The notes: generated from the sequence alone by a model not told the origin. Positions 9,668 through 19,988 are shown, counted from the first letter of the stretch. The stretch: 64,000 nucleotides of DNA from Glandiceps talaboti (GCF_964340395.1 NC_135558.1:23864564-23928563), one strand, 5' to 3'. Translations and numbers: made by a program.

Positions 9668-10786
9668 AGGGAGTGTACATTTTTAATTTCCAGGGGGAGG
9701 CCGGAGGATTTCTAATGAAGCAAGGGATTTTTATTGGTGCCCCCCCCCCTACAAAAACTGGTATAAATTATCTGCCCCCCCCCTAAGACTTCTTGTTTTT
9801 ATTTCATGGCCCCCCTGAAACCACTAACAAAAATACGCACAGATGAAACACAGAGCAACACATAGATTTGCCAGCAGTTGCTACATGTATTAACTTATTC
9901 CATATTTATACTTACTTCAGAATTGAACCAGTGCACAAAGTTGTTGAATCATGGACACTCATAAAATCACAAATAAAGACTATTATAAGTTAAATTGTAG
10001 GATTAATTTGCAGTGGTTGGTCACACAATCATTTATTATTAATTTAAACACTTCATAAATTACACATTTTAGAAACATTTTTAATTGCAGTGCAAATGGA
10101 AAACATGTTATTTAAGATTGAAATACATATTAAGACCCTTCCTATATTATAGTATCCATATTATCTCTACGCAAAATATAAAACACTTCTGGACTATATT
10201 TCAAGAGACTTTAGTAAACTGATGCGCTGAGGGGGGGGGGGCAGTACATGTATCACTTCAAAGGGTTGAATAATATTTTTATGAATGCATGGCTTGTTAT
10301 GAATACATTCCTCACCCAGCACCTGTGAATAATTTTGTGTTTTAATTCAAACTCACATATAATACTTGAACCCTACCATGGTGATAGAATGAAAACATCT
10401 CTTCAAACTTTAATTTCAGAATTAAAATAATTCTACCAATATATGAATATTAAGTATCACCTCACACTTTGAAAAGTAGGAACTGTTTCACTGAATACAA
10501 ATATTGTGATTTAATAGGTTTGTGCACTGTTTTATCATCAATCCATGTTAAATGCTACTTCTGTCGGACATTGTGCACAGTCAAGTGTTGGGTTTTGCCT
10601 ATATTTTATTTTATATACATATCTGGCACTTGTCCATCCTGACATTCAGGTTTAGGTTTTTTTTGTGGCCCCCCCTAACAAATAGTGAAATTTTTGTTTA
10701 GCCCCCCCTAATTTTTCTTGAGAAAAATTGGTGCCCCCCCCTGAAAATCCTCCGCCCCCCCCCGAAGGTAAAATTGTACACTCCCT
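9668..10786. mobile_element. 1.1-kb non-coding element with terminal inverted repeats
   Basis: Left end AGGGAGTGTACA (9668-9679) is inverted at 10775-10786 as TGTACACTCCCT. Similarity continues inward for about 40 bp (a G-rich block, then GGAGGATTT on the left; AAATCCTCC before a C-rich block on the right). The interior is AT-rich with C-runs beside both ends and no reading frame. This fits a non-autonomous DNA transposon. No clear target duplication is visible next to the ends. Confidence 0.6.
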
Positions 10787-11186
10787 TACGGTCAATCTGC
10801 ATTTCGACAGATGCCCGCCAATTTCGACCTGGCGGGCATTCTGGCCTTGGCTGTTGTAGGGGTCGACTGCCGACAGGAGCAGGGTCTAACAGTATTACAT
10901 ACCTCTCGGCGCAGGACACTCCTCCAGGCCGGGCACCTCCAAGCGCAGGCCGCATTGTTTGCGCATGTGCAGTTCAATGTAAACTTAAACATAGATGGCG
11001 TTCTCCGTGTGCGCAGGGAAGTACACCACATGCACTACAAGATCGAAGATGGATGTCGGTGTATGTCGTGAGCTTGACGAACTGGAGCAACAAGTTCGGC
11101 TTTGTAGGAGATGTTGCTCCAGCAGACCCAAGTTCATGTCTTTCCACTGCCCACTTTAAATGTGGTAAATGTTAATGTACTAGTTT
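10787..11186. other. GC-richer island with hairpin; possible first exon
   Basis: Contains flanking repeat C (10874-10909), a perfect 10-bp hairpin (10811-10839) and a CGCATGTGC NRF1-like word near 10960. A 36-codon frame at 11049-11159 starts MDVGVCRELDELEQQVRLC and would be followed at once by GTAAATG of the minisatellite. It reads like a first exon, but no partner exon was found. Overlapping frames on both strands (10698-11175) have no recognisable content. Confidence 0.25.
10811..10839. repeat. Perfect 10-bp stem hairpin
   Basis: ATGCCCGCCA at 10811-10820 and TGGCGGGCAT at 10830-10839 enclose a 9-base loop. It lies just outside the right end of the 1.1-kb inverted-repeat element. Confidence 0.85.
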
Positions 11187-12899
11187 AATATGCTATTGTG
11201 AGTAGCTCCAGCTTGGAGACTGTCTCGGTAAATGTTAATATACTAGTCTAATATGCTATTGTAAGTAGCTCCAACTTGGGGACGGTCTCAATAAATATTA
11301 ATATACTAGTCTAATATGCTGTTGTAGGTAGCTCCAACTTGGGGACGGTCTCGGTAAATGTTAATATACTAGTCTAATATGCTGTTGTAGGTAGCTCCAA
11401 CTTGGGGACGGTCTCGGGAAATATTAATATACTAGTCTAATATGGTATTGTGGGTAGCTCCAACTTGGGGACGGTCTCGGTAAATGTTAATATACTAGTC
11501 TAATATGCTGTTGTAGGTAGCTCCAACTTGGGGACGGTCTCGGGAAATATTAATATACTAGTCTAATATGGTATTGTGGGTAGCTCCAACTTGGGGACGG
11601 TCTCGGTAAATGTTAATATACTAGTCTAATATGGTATTGTGAGTAGCTCCAACTTGGGGACGGTCTCGGTAAATGTTAATATACTAGTCTAATATGCTGT
11701 TGTAAGTAGCTCCAACTTGGGGACGGTCTCGGTAAATGTTAATATACTAGTCTAATATGCTGTTGTAGGTAGCTCCAACTTGGGGACGGTCTCGGTAAAT
11801 GTTAATATACTAGTCTAATATGGTATTGTGGGTAGCTCCAACTTGGGGACGGTCTCAATAAATGTTAATATACTAGTCTAATATGCTGTTGTAAGTAGCT
11901 CCAACTTGGGGACGGTCTCGGTAAATGTTAATATACTAGTCTAATATGCTGTTGTAAGTAGCTCCAACTTGGGGACGGTCTCGGTAAATGTTAATAAACT
12001 AGTCTAATATGCTGTTGTAGGTAGCTCCAACTTGGGGACGGTCTCGGTAAATGTTAATATACTAGTCTAATATGGTATTGTGGGTAGCTCCAACTTGGGG
12101 ACGGTCTCGGTAAATGTTAATATACTAGTCTAATATGCTGTTGTAGGTAGCTCCAACTTGGGGACGGTCTCGGGAAATATTAATATACTAGTCTAATATG
12201 GTATTGTGGGTAGCTCCAACTTGGGGACGGTCTCGGTAAATGTTAATATACTAGTCTAATATGGTATTGTGAGTAGCTCCAACTTGGGGACGGTCTCGGT
12301 AAATGTTAATATACTAGTCTAATATGGTATTGTGAGTAGCTCCAACTTGGGGACGGTCTCAATAAATGTTAATATACTAGTCTAATATGCTGTTGTAAGT
12401 AGCTCCAACTTGGGGACGGTCTCGGTAAATGTTAATATACTAGTCTAATATGCTGTTGTAAGTAGCTCCAACTTGGGGACGGTCTCGGTAAATGTTAATA
12501 TACTAGTCTAATATGCTGTTGTAGGTAGCTCCAACTTGGGGACGGTCTCGGTAAATGTTAATATACTAGTCTAATATGGTATTGTGGGTAGCTCCAACTT
12601 GGGGACGGTCTCGGTAAATGTTAATATACTAGTCTAATATGCTGTTGTAAGTAGCTCCAACTTGGGGACGGTCTCGGGAAATATTAATATACTAGTCTAA
12701 TATGCTGTTGTAAGTAGCTCCAACTTGGGGACGGTCTCGGTAAATGTTAATATACTAGTCTAATATGCTGTTGTAGGTAGCTCCAACTTGGGGACGGTCT
12801 CGGTAAATGTTAATATACTAGTCTAATATGCTGTTGTAAGTAGCTCCAACTTGGGGACGGTCTCGGTAAATGTTAATATACTAGTCTAATATGGTATTG
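11187..12899 (+). repeat. Minisatellite, 63-bp unit, about 27 copies
   Basis: The unit contains GTAGCTCCAACTTGGGGACG, GTCTCGGTAAATGTTAATAT and ACTAGTCTAATATG; successive GTAGCT words are 63 bp apart (11265, 11328, 11391, 11454). Two variants, GCTGTTGTARG and GGTATTGTGGG, alternate in blocks, which suggests multi-unit duplication. The array is broken at 12899 by a retroelement tail and continues in diverged form after 13294. Confidence 0.95.
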
Positions 12900-13293
12900 A
12901 TTTGATTTGATTTATTTCAGCACAATAAAATAAACATTCAGTATGCAGTTATAGAGAAAACAGTTACAACAAACAAAATAAACGTTATTGTGCTGGGATA
13001 ACACTGAAAAGTTAAAAACTTATTTCCACTGTTGTCCCACATAGAACAGACAAAATCAATTTTACAAAAGTACAGATTAAACTCACAAGAGAATAAACAA
13101 CAATCAGTAAAAAAGGAAGTCATCTTTTACACCGTACATCGGTCCATTAATTCATAAAAGTATCCTTTCAACCATTTCTTAAAAAGAGTACTAGAAGTTA
13201 CGCTCTGAACATTACTTTGTACTTTGTTCCGTTGCACACTGGCTGTTTAAACAAAACTATTCTGAAAAACCGAGCCCCGCCTGGAATAAAAAT
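12900..13293 (-). mobile_element. Non-LTR retrotransposon 3' end inserted in the minisatellite
   Basis: The insert begins with three ATTTG-type repeats and TTTATTTCAGCACAATAAAA. Read on the minus strand this is a 3' end finishing AATAAATCAAATCAAAT, the short tandem tail of CR1/L2-type LINEs. The repeat unit is interrupted after ATGGTATTG and resumes near 13294. No RT motif survives, so the copy is strongly 5' truncated. Confidence 0.6.
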
Positions 13294-13545
13294 AGAATGT
13301 TATTGTGCTAGTGTAATAACGTATTGTAAGTAGCTCCAGCTTGGGGACGGTTTCAGGAAATATTAATATACTAGTCTAGCATATGCTATTGTAAGTAGCG
13401 CCAGGTGGGGTCGGTCTCAGTCAATGTTAATGTACCAGTCTAATATCGTATTGTAAGAAGCTCCTGGCTGGGTAAATGTAATTGTGCTAATGTAATATCA
13501 TATTATAGGTATTTCAAGGCTGGAGACAGTCTTGGAAAATGTTCG
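13294..13545 (+). repeat. Diverged copies of the 63-bp minisatellite
   Basis: About four degraded units (AAGTAGCTCCAGCTTGGGGA, then increasingly different). They are the old edge of the array beyond the LINE insertion. Confidence 0.75.
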
Positions 13546-14690
13546 TTCATTTAAATACATCTCAACTAGGCTATCCCAATACCAGGTCTTTGAATTATCA
13601 TCTAACTCTGACACCTTAGTTTTTTTTTCACACGGTCTTTCACTCACTCCTATTTCTATAGGCTTGTGCGTTTCAAATTTACAGACAATGATTTAGCTTT
13701 CCGTAATATTGTCGAAACTGTGAGAATTTATAATTATGATCTTAGCAAGTATTTATGCATGTTTTCTAAATAAATTTGTAATCTATTTTAGTTTTATTTC
13801 ATCACATTTTACTTTTAATTTCAATCAATCAATCAATCAAGTAAGAATGCTATGGAATACTCGTCTGGGACTTGATACCTGGTTATCGTAACAAAATAAT
13901 GGCAACGTTATTGATCTGTTTCAATTTTATTCTGCATTGTACTTGTCAATTTTTTGTGTATACCCAGTGATGAAGCATAATAAATAAAAACATTAAACAA
14001 TGGTGATATCATAGAGTGTAGCAATTAGTTAAATAAGTAGCCAGGAATTATTATTTTAGATGTATTCACAGTGTTCTTTTAGTCGTATTCAAGGGACCTC
14101 CTTGATGTTTATAAGAATATTAATCCTCCCCCCCAGCCCCCCCCCCCCTTTACTAAACTTTTGGGTGGTTATGTACATAGTGTACTTATAAGCCCTCCAC
14201 TTGGAAGCGTGGGCCTACTTCGAATGAGATCACATTACATGTCACATGTTTTATATTTTAATATGAGCTAATTTTCAGTTTGAAATGACACATAGCGGAA
14301 TGGTGGCAATGTTGTGCACGTAAGGTTGTTTTCTACGGCTTTGTTTTGTGTTTTTACAAGCTTACATCGAGTGACATGTAATTATAATAAATTGTAATTT
14401 ATTACTGTTATGTCAATGATCCATTAGGCATTTATTTATAGCTAGCTGTCAACAAAATAAAACAAGAAAAAGTGTACGAAATGCAATATATTTAAACACA
14501 TACAGAGACACGTGATAAGGAAATTAAGAGTAAAAAGCAAAAAAATACAGTTTACAAGGACAACCTAATACTGACTTGACTCTAAGACAATTGTCAGAAT
14601 CGAGTCCCGAATTCCTCCGTATGCAAGCAGGACTAATATAGCTATTGTTTTTTACGCCATCGTATAGTGTATACTATTTAGCAGTATTAG
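13546..14690. other. Intergenic, no gene seen
   Basis: AT-rich. There is a (CAAT)n run at 13823-13840 that may be another LINE tail, and a C-rich stretch at 14126-14150. No supported coding sequence. Confidence 0.45.
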
Positions 14691-14694
14691 TTCA

Positions 14695-14990
14695 TCTATA
14701 GGGACATTGCAATACAAGTATTTTGTCATTGCCATACAGGTGGAAGTTTTCTTCTATTTATAGGGACATTGCAATGCAATTATTTTGTCATTGCCATACA
14801 TGTTACTCGGATGGAAGTTTTCTTCTATTTATAGGGACATTGCAATACAAGTTTTTCTTTTTGTCCTTGCCATACATGTTACTCAGATGAAAGTTTTTCT
14901 CTATTTATAGGGACATTGCAATACAATTCTTTGACTTTGTATTTACTCAGATGGAAGTTTTTCTCTGTTTATAGGGACATTGCAATACAA
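14695..14990 (+). repeat. Tandem repeat, 61-75-bp unit, five copies
   Basis: TATAGGGACATTGCAATRCAA occurs at about 14697, 14759, 14832, 14907 and 14970. Each is followed by TTGTCATTGCCATAC-like and ATGGAAGTTTTTCTCTAT-like segments that vary in length. Confidence 0.85.
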
Positions 14991-15191
14991 CTTTGCTGTT
15001 GGTTTGATGTTTGTAGGGGGTATTTTTAGTAGTAGAAATAGGGGGGGGGGGGCCGGGGGCAGGTGTGCTCCGTTAGTAAGTTTTGTAGTGGTAATAAAGA
15101 GTACCCCAAGTTCGCCAGACTCTGCAGTCTCACTGTGCTACTTTATGTATGTTTGTTTGTGTGTGTACGTGTGTGGGAGTCAGCAAATCTT

Positions 15192-15351
15192 ACGTATATG
15201 TATGTTATTTGCCAAATACCGTTCCATATCTTGCTGCGAGAGGTAATTTTTCCGGTAATAACGGAGAGCCGGAGGCGAGCCGTTATACCGGAAAAATTAA
15301 CTCGAGCAGCAAGATGTGGAACAGTATTTGGCAAATAACATACTTATACGT
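15192..15351. repeat. 160-bp palindrome at the left end of the helicase transposon
   Basis: The outer arm ACGTATATGTATGTTATTTG continues through CCAAATACCGTTCC and TCTTGCTGC. The inner arm mirrors it as GCAGCAAGATGTGGAACAG, TATTTGGCAAATAACATAC and TTATACGT. The loop region GAGAGCCGGAGGCGAGCC is GC-rich. A related palindrome occupies 22151-22290 beside the matching end of the second copy, so it behaves as part of the element. Confidence 0.85.
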
Positions 15352-15624
15352 CACCTGCGACGATGAATTAATTTTTGAATGTCTAAAAATGCTGTTTCAT
15401 TTTAAATTAAAATCACTTCCGCGTTATACTGTTGAGTGTAGTATCATGCACCACTCCGATAACTGCAATGCGGTTGTTTACAATAGTCTGGTCCCCTGCC
15501 CCCTTTCTACCGCTGCTGGCGCTACACTCACGAAAGGAGTCAGGTATGGGCCACTTAATGCATGGCTGTGATTGGCCATTACTATCGAGTGTGCTAATTG
15601 GTCAAAAAGTTTTTTGACAACAAT

Positions 15625-16576
15625 ATGGCGGCATTCTTAAAAGATCTGGACTTTGTCATTAAAACTAAGTTTGCACTCGCTGTTATAAACAGCCGACGCG
15701 GTACAAACTTCGCGTTCTACAAACCTAAACAGATGGACTGTTTGAAGGCGTGTTTGCAAGGAGATTGCATGGCACTGTTACCAACTGGATATGGCAAGTC
15801 GCTCATATTTGAAGCGATTCCATTACTTCCATCGGATGCTTCACTGCAGAGTAAGCGTAAGAGTCAGACTAGTACTGACAGTGCTGTAATTATAATAACC
15901 CCCTTGAACGCGATCATCGAGGACCAAATATGTAAGTTAGGTCAAGAGGCTGTGAAAATCAACAGCGATTTTTCTTTTGAGGGTTCTACAAAAAAAAATT
16001 CTAGATGGCGAATTTACATACATATTCTCTCATCCAGAACACATCTTAAAGCCAAAAGTCTTCGAAGTTTTTAGAAAACCAGTGTGGCAAACAAAGGTAA
16101 CCCATATTGTGATAGATGAAGCACATTGCATTGTGCAGTGGGGCACTGACTTTCGTCCCGATTTTAAAAATTTAAAAAACCTCCGGGCAATATTCAACAG
16201 TGCCAAAGTTTTGGCAATGACTGCTACAGCGACGATGGGCACACAATCTGAAATTAGTAGGCAACTATTGCTGAAGAATCCAACTATCGTCTCCGCAAAT
16301 ATTGACAGACAGAATATCAAATTGACAGTTACGAAGAGGCCTTCTAACTCAGGTGGTCAACATACCGTACAAGCGTCCTATGAGACAATATTTCTACCGC
16401 TTATCGAAGATCTGAGGAATCTCGGGGGAGGATTTCCAAGAACAATCGTATACACCCAACTTAAGTGGTGTGGTTATGCACATGAGCTGGCACTGAGACC
16501 TTGCTTGGATGGTGACCCTCCCTTTCAAGATATCGGAGATATGGTTGCCCAGTTCCATGCACCGTGTACAGACAAG
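15625..16576 (+). CDS. RecQ-like helicase exon 1 (motifs Q to IV)
   Basis: Carries the Q-like FYKPKQMDCL, Walker A, DEAH and TATAT motifs. The frame changes at the A9 run 15990-15998. The donor is AAG|GTACAT at 16577, phase 0. Confidence 0.8.
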
Positions 16577-18400
16577 GTACATGTATTATTATAATGTTAA
16601 TTAGTGTTTCAAGTATTTGACATCAGAATATCAACATTAAGTATAGAGATATTATTGCATTATGTTGTAAAATACAATATCACATGAATTGTTTATCTTT
16701 CAATTAAAATGTTGTTATCACTTTGTGCAAATGTAGACACGTCACTAACAAGATAACCACAAAGAAAGATGATTTTATCATTTGAATGAACATAGACAGC
16801 AGGTCACTTCAGTGCTATTTTAACAAACATCGTATTCCGATATGCCAGCATTCTAGCCCTAGCTGTGTTATACTGTATACTAATATGACTGCTATTTGTG
16901 AGCATTTGATGTCATATCATTAACACTTGCATATATTTACTGTTGCATATACTATATGTAGTCAAACACAAATTTTAGATGGTATACAATTATTTTTGCA
17001 GATGAAAAAAGAAGTTATTGAGGGAATGGCAGAACGGAACAGTACCCTGAGGCTGTTATTTGCCACTGAGGCCTATGGTATGGGTGCAGATGCAGCAGGG
17101 GTGAGAAGAATAATCCATGCAGGTACACCAAGAACATTAGCGAGTATGTATAAATAACTGTTCAATTTAAAATTGTAAAATTGGCAAGGATTTCCATTTT
17201 GTTTACATTTATTACAATGTGAAATATATGTGTAGATCCAACCTTTACCTTGTCAAACAATTGGTCATGACTGCAAGCCGATTGTGCCCTGCTAACAAGG
17301 TACGGCTTTCAAGAATATTTTTTTATGTAAACGAAATGATTTGAGCACTCTGCCATAACTAAGCTTTTTCTCAAAAAAAATCATGACATACTCTCAAACC
17401 CTGTTCTACAAGAGGAAGCAGCTTCCCTAGGAGAGGTTATTAAATGTATGCATTAGTTAATCCTGTACATCTTGCAACCTAGTGGTCAGTCTGTTCCATC
17501 ATACAATTTATTTTGTATAATCCAACTTTTAAGCTGTCTTGGATAAGGATATTGTTTACATAGACAGTCATTTATAGATCCAATATCTCCTTGCAGTTGA
17601 GTCTGAGTACAAATGAGCATTATGTTTTGTTCATGGTTTCATGATTTGGAAAAGTACAATTGAATGATTTTTATTTTTCATTCCCTGAAGCGTATATTCA
17701 AGAAATTGGTCGAGCTGGTAGAGATGGTGAACCTGCAGAAGCTATCCTATATTATAATGCCTCTGATATTGCAGCAAATGTGAAAGGAATGACATCACAA
17801 ATGAGGGACTTCTGTTTGACAAAAACATGTAGACGTGAGAATTTAATCCAAAATTTTGGACAGCAAGTGTGTGCTCAGTTAATGGACAATCATGAATGCT
17901 GTGACAATTGTGCAATGGTTTGTACATGTGTGACTTGCTTACCTCCAATTACACTATCACATGACTGCACTTTAGACCCAGTTCTTGATGGCTGTTGGCA
18001 GCCATCAGAGAACTCGAACAGTGGCTGTCAGCAGCCATCTGGACCAAATCATGTAGTTCAGTTGTGTGATAGTGGAACTGTAGGTGCATGTTCTCCTGAT
18101 AAAATGTCAATTGTTCGTGGTTTACTTATACAATATTTTCAAGCAGAAAATACATGCCTGTCAGATATACCATTTCCATCACTTATTACTGGTTTGACAG
18201 AATTATTAGCAGAAACAATTTCTAAGCAATATGCATGTTATGTCAAGACCAGTAACGTTATCAATGATTTTCCATATTTGGAGAGAAAGTATGTTGACAA
18301 CATTGTCTCCATTATATCACAAGTACATCAGAGCATTTCTTTAATTCCAACATATGCATGTATGCAAGAAACATCTCAACATTCTGCAGTTTGTGTGTGA
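15625..18400 (+). CDS. RecQ-like ATP-dependent DNA helicase, three exons, one frameshift
   Basis: About 600 residues after joining 15625-16576, 17002-17143 and 17691-18400. It is a superfamily 2 helicase of the RecQ type, which unwinds duplex DNA 3'-5' using ATP. Visible motifs are Walker A LLPTGYGKSL (51-60), DEAH (164-167), the TATAT-type motif III (about 199-203), motif V FATEAYGMGAD (337-347) and motif VI QEIGRAGRDG (368-377). A RecQ zinc-binding module with CRREN and CCDNC follows. The start ATGGCGGCATTC was chosen because it follows two CCAAT-like boxes and begins the conserved region. An A9 run at 15990-15998 puts the DEAH half in frame +2; eight As would restore the frame. Whether this is a real lesion or a sequencing error is open. 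The gene sits inside inverted-repeat ends, so it is probably transposon cargo rather than a host RecQ. Confidence 0.82.
17002..17143 (+). CDS. RecQ-like helicase exon 2 (motif V)
   Basis: The acceptor TTTTTGCAG ends at 17001 and the donor CGA|GTATGT starts at 17144, phase 1. It encodes MKKEVIEGMAERN onward to GTPRTLA, including ATEAYGMGAD. Joining with exon 3 reproduces RecQ family spacing (PRTLATYIQEIGRAGRDG) exactly. Confidence 0.85.
17691..18400 (+). CDS. RecQ-like helicase exon 3 (motif VI, zinc-binding and C-terminus)
   Basis: The acceptor TTCCCTGAAG ends at 17690. The exon opens with motif VI and the zinc-binding cysteines (CRREN...C...CCDNC), then a cysteine-rich stretch and a roughly 120-residue tail without a recognised domain. 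It ends at TGA 18398-18400. A 10-residue tandem (GCWQPSEN, GCQQPSGP) lies near 17990-18045. Confidence 0.8.
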
Positions 18401-18539
18401 TAGTTTGTCTTTATTTACAATGCAATGAATTGAACAATGTCTACAGATGACAATTCTGGTATGTTTTATTTAACTACTGGGATGTAAGAAAGTTCCATTT
18501 CAGTAAAAGTGTGTTATTTCCATTATGATTTTGTAGTAG

Positions 18540-18800
18540 ATTTGGAGTTTTTTGACCAAAAATGACATTTTTAGACTCAAATCACAAACCGGTGGTAAGA
18601 TCATTTTGATTTGAACAATTTCCCAACAAGACACCCAAGGTAATGGACCCATCAAATATGGTAATCGGTTCAGCGGTTTTTGACTTTAAGTTGTTTACAC
18701 ACACACACACACAGACAGACGCCGGGCGATCCCTATAGCATTCCTGAACTAAGTTCAGTTGTGCTAACAAGAATTTTGTTCAATAAATTTTGGCGGGAAA
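18540..18800 (-). repeat. Dispersed repeat D with (GT)n, copy 1, inverted
   Basis: Read on the minus strand it has GCACAACTGAACTTAGTTCA, a (GTGT)n run, AAACAACTTAAAGTC, CCATTACCTTGGGTGTCTTG, TTGGGAAATTGTTCAAATC and GGTTTGTGATTTGAG. The same order occurs in three plus-strand copies inside the ODAD3-like gene. It fills the gap between the helicase stop and the DUF6589-like stop. Confidence 0.75.
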
Positions 18801-18833
18801 GTTTCCAGTACTGAAGGGGTTAACATACCGTAT

Positions 18834-19545
18834 TCAGTTACCAGATTCTGTGGCAAAGTGAACTATGTTTTTATCTATCCAGTTATAAAAATGGGGCACA
18901 TCTACATTATCTTGCATTGAAGTACTAATTCTGGCAAATGAGGGATGAAATCTACCTGGAGTATAGTGGAAAGGCCTGATCTGCCTTAAATCATCAATCA
19001 TTGCCAATTCATCCGAATGTGCTGATATATGTGTATGCTTTTTTGCCCTGACAATGACCCCACTTATGTTATCAAAGTTTTCTGAGATGCAGTTTACCCC
19101 AGCAAGCGCACTTGTTACTTTCTTTATATTCCTCTCTGTCTTGTTTGAAGCCATGTGTTTCATGTTACGTTTCACCAATTTAACAATATATTGCATCTGT
19201 CTGTCTGTGGGGATGAAACTATTCTTTTGACCCTTTGTGTTGACAAACAAACCATAAAATTCTTTGTTGGCCTCTTGTTCTGTCATTATGGTGTACTAGA
19301 AGACGTAGTATTTCCAAGGCATATTTTGACTGATTACTATTTACTTTAAATGTGACCATAGCAATCTTCAACAGCCGTATAGCTCTATCCCTATCAGGAA
19401 GTTTACACATATCACTTAGGGCCTTAAATAACAACCCTAATTCAATGACCATGTGTCCATAGTTTTTAATGTAATCAGCTGGTTGCACTGGAGGTTGCTT
19501 TGCGGTGAATAATAAAGTGCATGGTGTTAGGACCGTCATAGACAA
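18834..19545 (-). pseudogene. DUF6589-like protein, C-terminal remnant (probable transposase)
   Basis: Two overlapping minus-strand frames make one protein. 19545-19285 reads ADYIKNYGHMVIELGLLFKA, then KVNSNQSKYALEILRLLV; 19286-18834 continues EQEANKEFYGLFVNTKG, NSFIPTDRQMQYIVKLVKRN and LAGVNCISENFD. This order matches my recollection of the conserved C-terminal half of metazoan and fungal DUF6589 proteins. A one-base frame change lies near 19285 (CACCATAATG). The N-terminal two-thirds is absent, because a tandem repeat starts at 19530. The first eight residues of the upstream frame come from that repeat and are not part of the protein. Convergent placement against a helicase inside one set of inverted repeats suggests a transposase role (inferred). 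No DDE residues can be assigned. Confidence 0.6.
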
Positions 19546-19880
19546 GAATAAAACCGTTTAGGAAAGGAATAACAGTTTACAAGCGTGTTGTGTGTGTGAC
19601 TGTGGAAATGACATCGTTGCCGATTTTATAAGAATATCGCCAATCCCTATAATAACGTCATTGTTCTGTATTAGGACCGTCATAGACAAGAATAAAACCG
19701 TTTAGGAAAGGAATAACAGTTTACAAGCGACTGTGTTGTGTGTGTGACTGTGGAAATGACATCGTTGCCGATTTTATAAGAATATCGCCAATCCCTATAA
19801 TAACGTCATTGTTCTGTATTAGGACCGTCATAGACAAGAATAAAACCGTTTAGGAAAGGAATAACAGTTTACATACAAGC
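19530..19880 (+). repeat. Tandem repeat, 144/148-bp unit, 2.4 copies
   Basis: GGACCGTCATAGACAAGAAT begins copies at 19530, 19674 and 19822. The second copy has a 4-bp insertion (ACTG). It replaces the expected upstream part of the DUF6589-like gene, so it probably arose with that deletion. Confidence 0.92.
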
Positions 19881-19887
19881 GACTGTG

Positions 19888-19988
19888 GATACAACAAGCA
19901 AAAATACGGCTGTTGGTGAAAAATACGCCTGTGTATCTGCAGGGCTCTCGACCAATCAGAATGCGAGATTGGTGACAGGTGACGTATA
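19888..19988 (-). mobile_element. Right end of the helicase transposon
   Basis: Ends in CAGGTGACGTATA. On the minus strand it runs TATACGTCACCTG, CATTCTGATTGGTCGAGAG, CCCTGCAGATAC, CACCAACAGCCGTATTTTTG, CTTGTTGTATC. The same order is found at 21420-21520 on the plus strand. The CCAAT box it contains could have served the minus-strand gene. Confidence 0.8.

Larger units (their letters stand above)
15192..19988 (+). mobile_element. Putative RecQ-helicase/DUF6589 DNA transposon, about 4.8 kb
   Basis: The short terminal inverted repeat TATACGTCACCTG is at 15345-15357 and its exact complement CAGGTGACGTATA at 19976-19988. The left end also carries the palindrome. Inside are a helicase gene (+) and a DUF6589-like remnant (-) facing each other. 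Both ends recur, in opposite orientation and only 0.7 kb apart, at 21420-22155, which supports these limits. From memory, some Academ-superfamily transposons combine a helicase with a transposase; assignment to that group is an inference. The transposase N-terminus is missing, so this copy cannot move by itself. No target-site duplication was identified. Confidence 0.65.

Noticed and set aside
11187-12899. CRISPR-like regular repeats
   Set aside because: The 63-bp units are contiguous, with no unique spacers, and the DNA is animal; the same applies to the 19-, 29-, 37-, 40- and 48-bp arrays.
16030-16582. Minus-strand frames of 96 and 62 codons
   Set aside because: Shadows of RecQ-like helicase exon 1.
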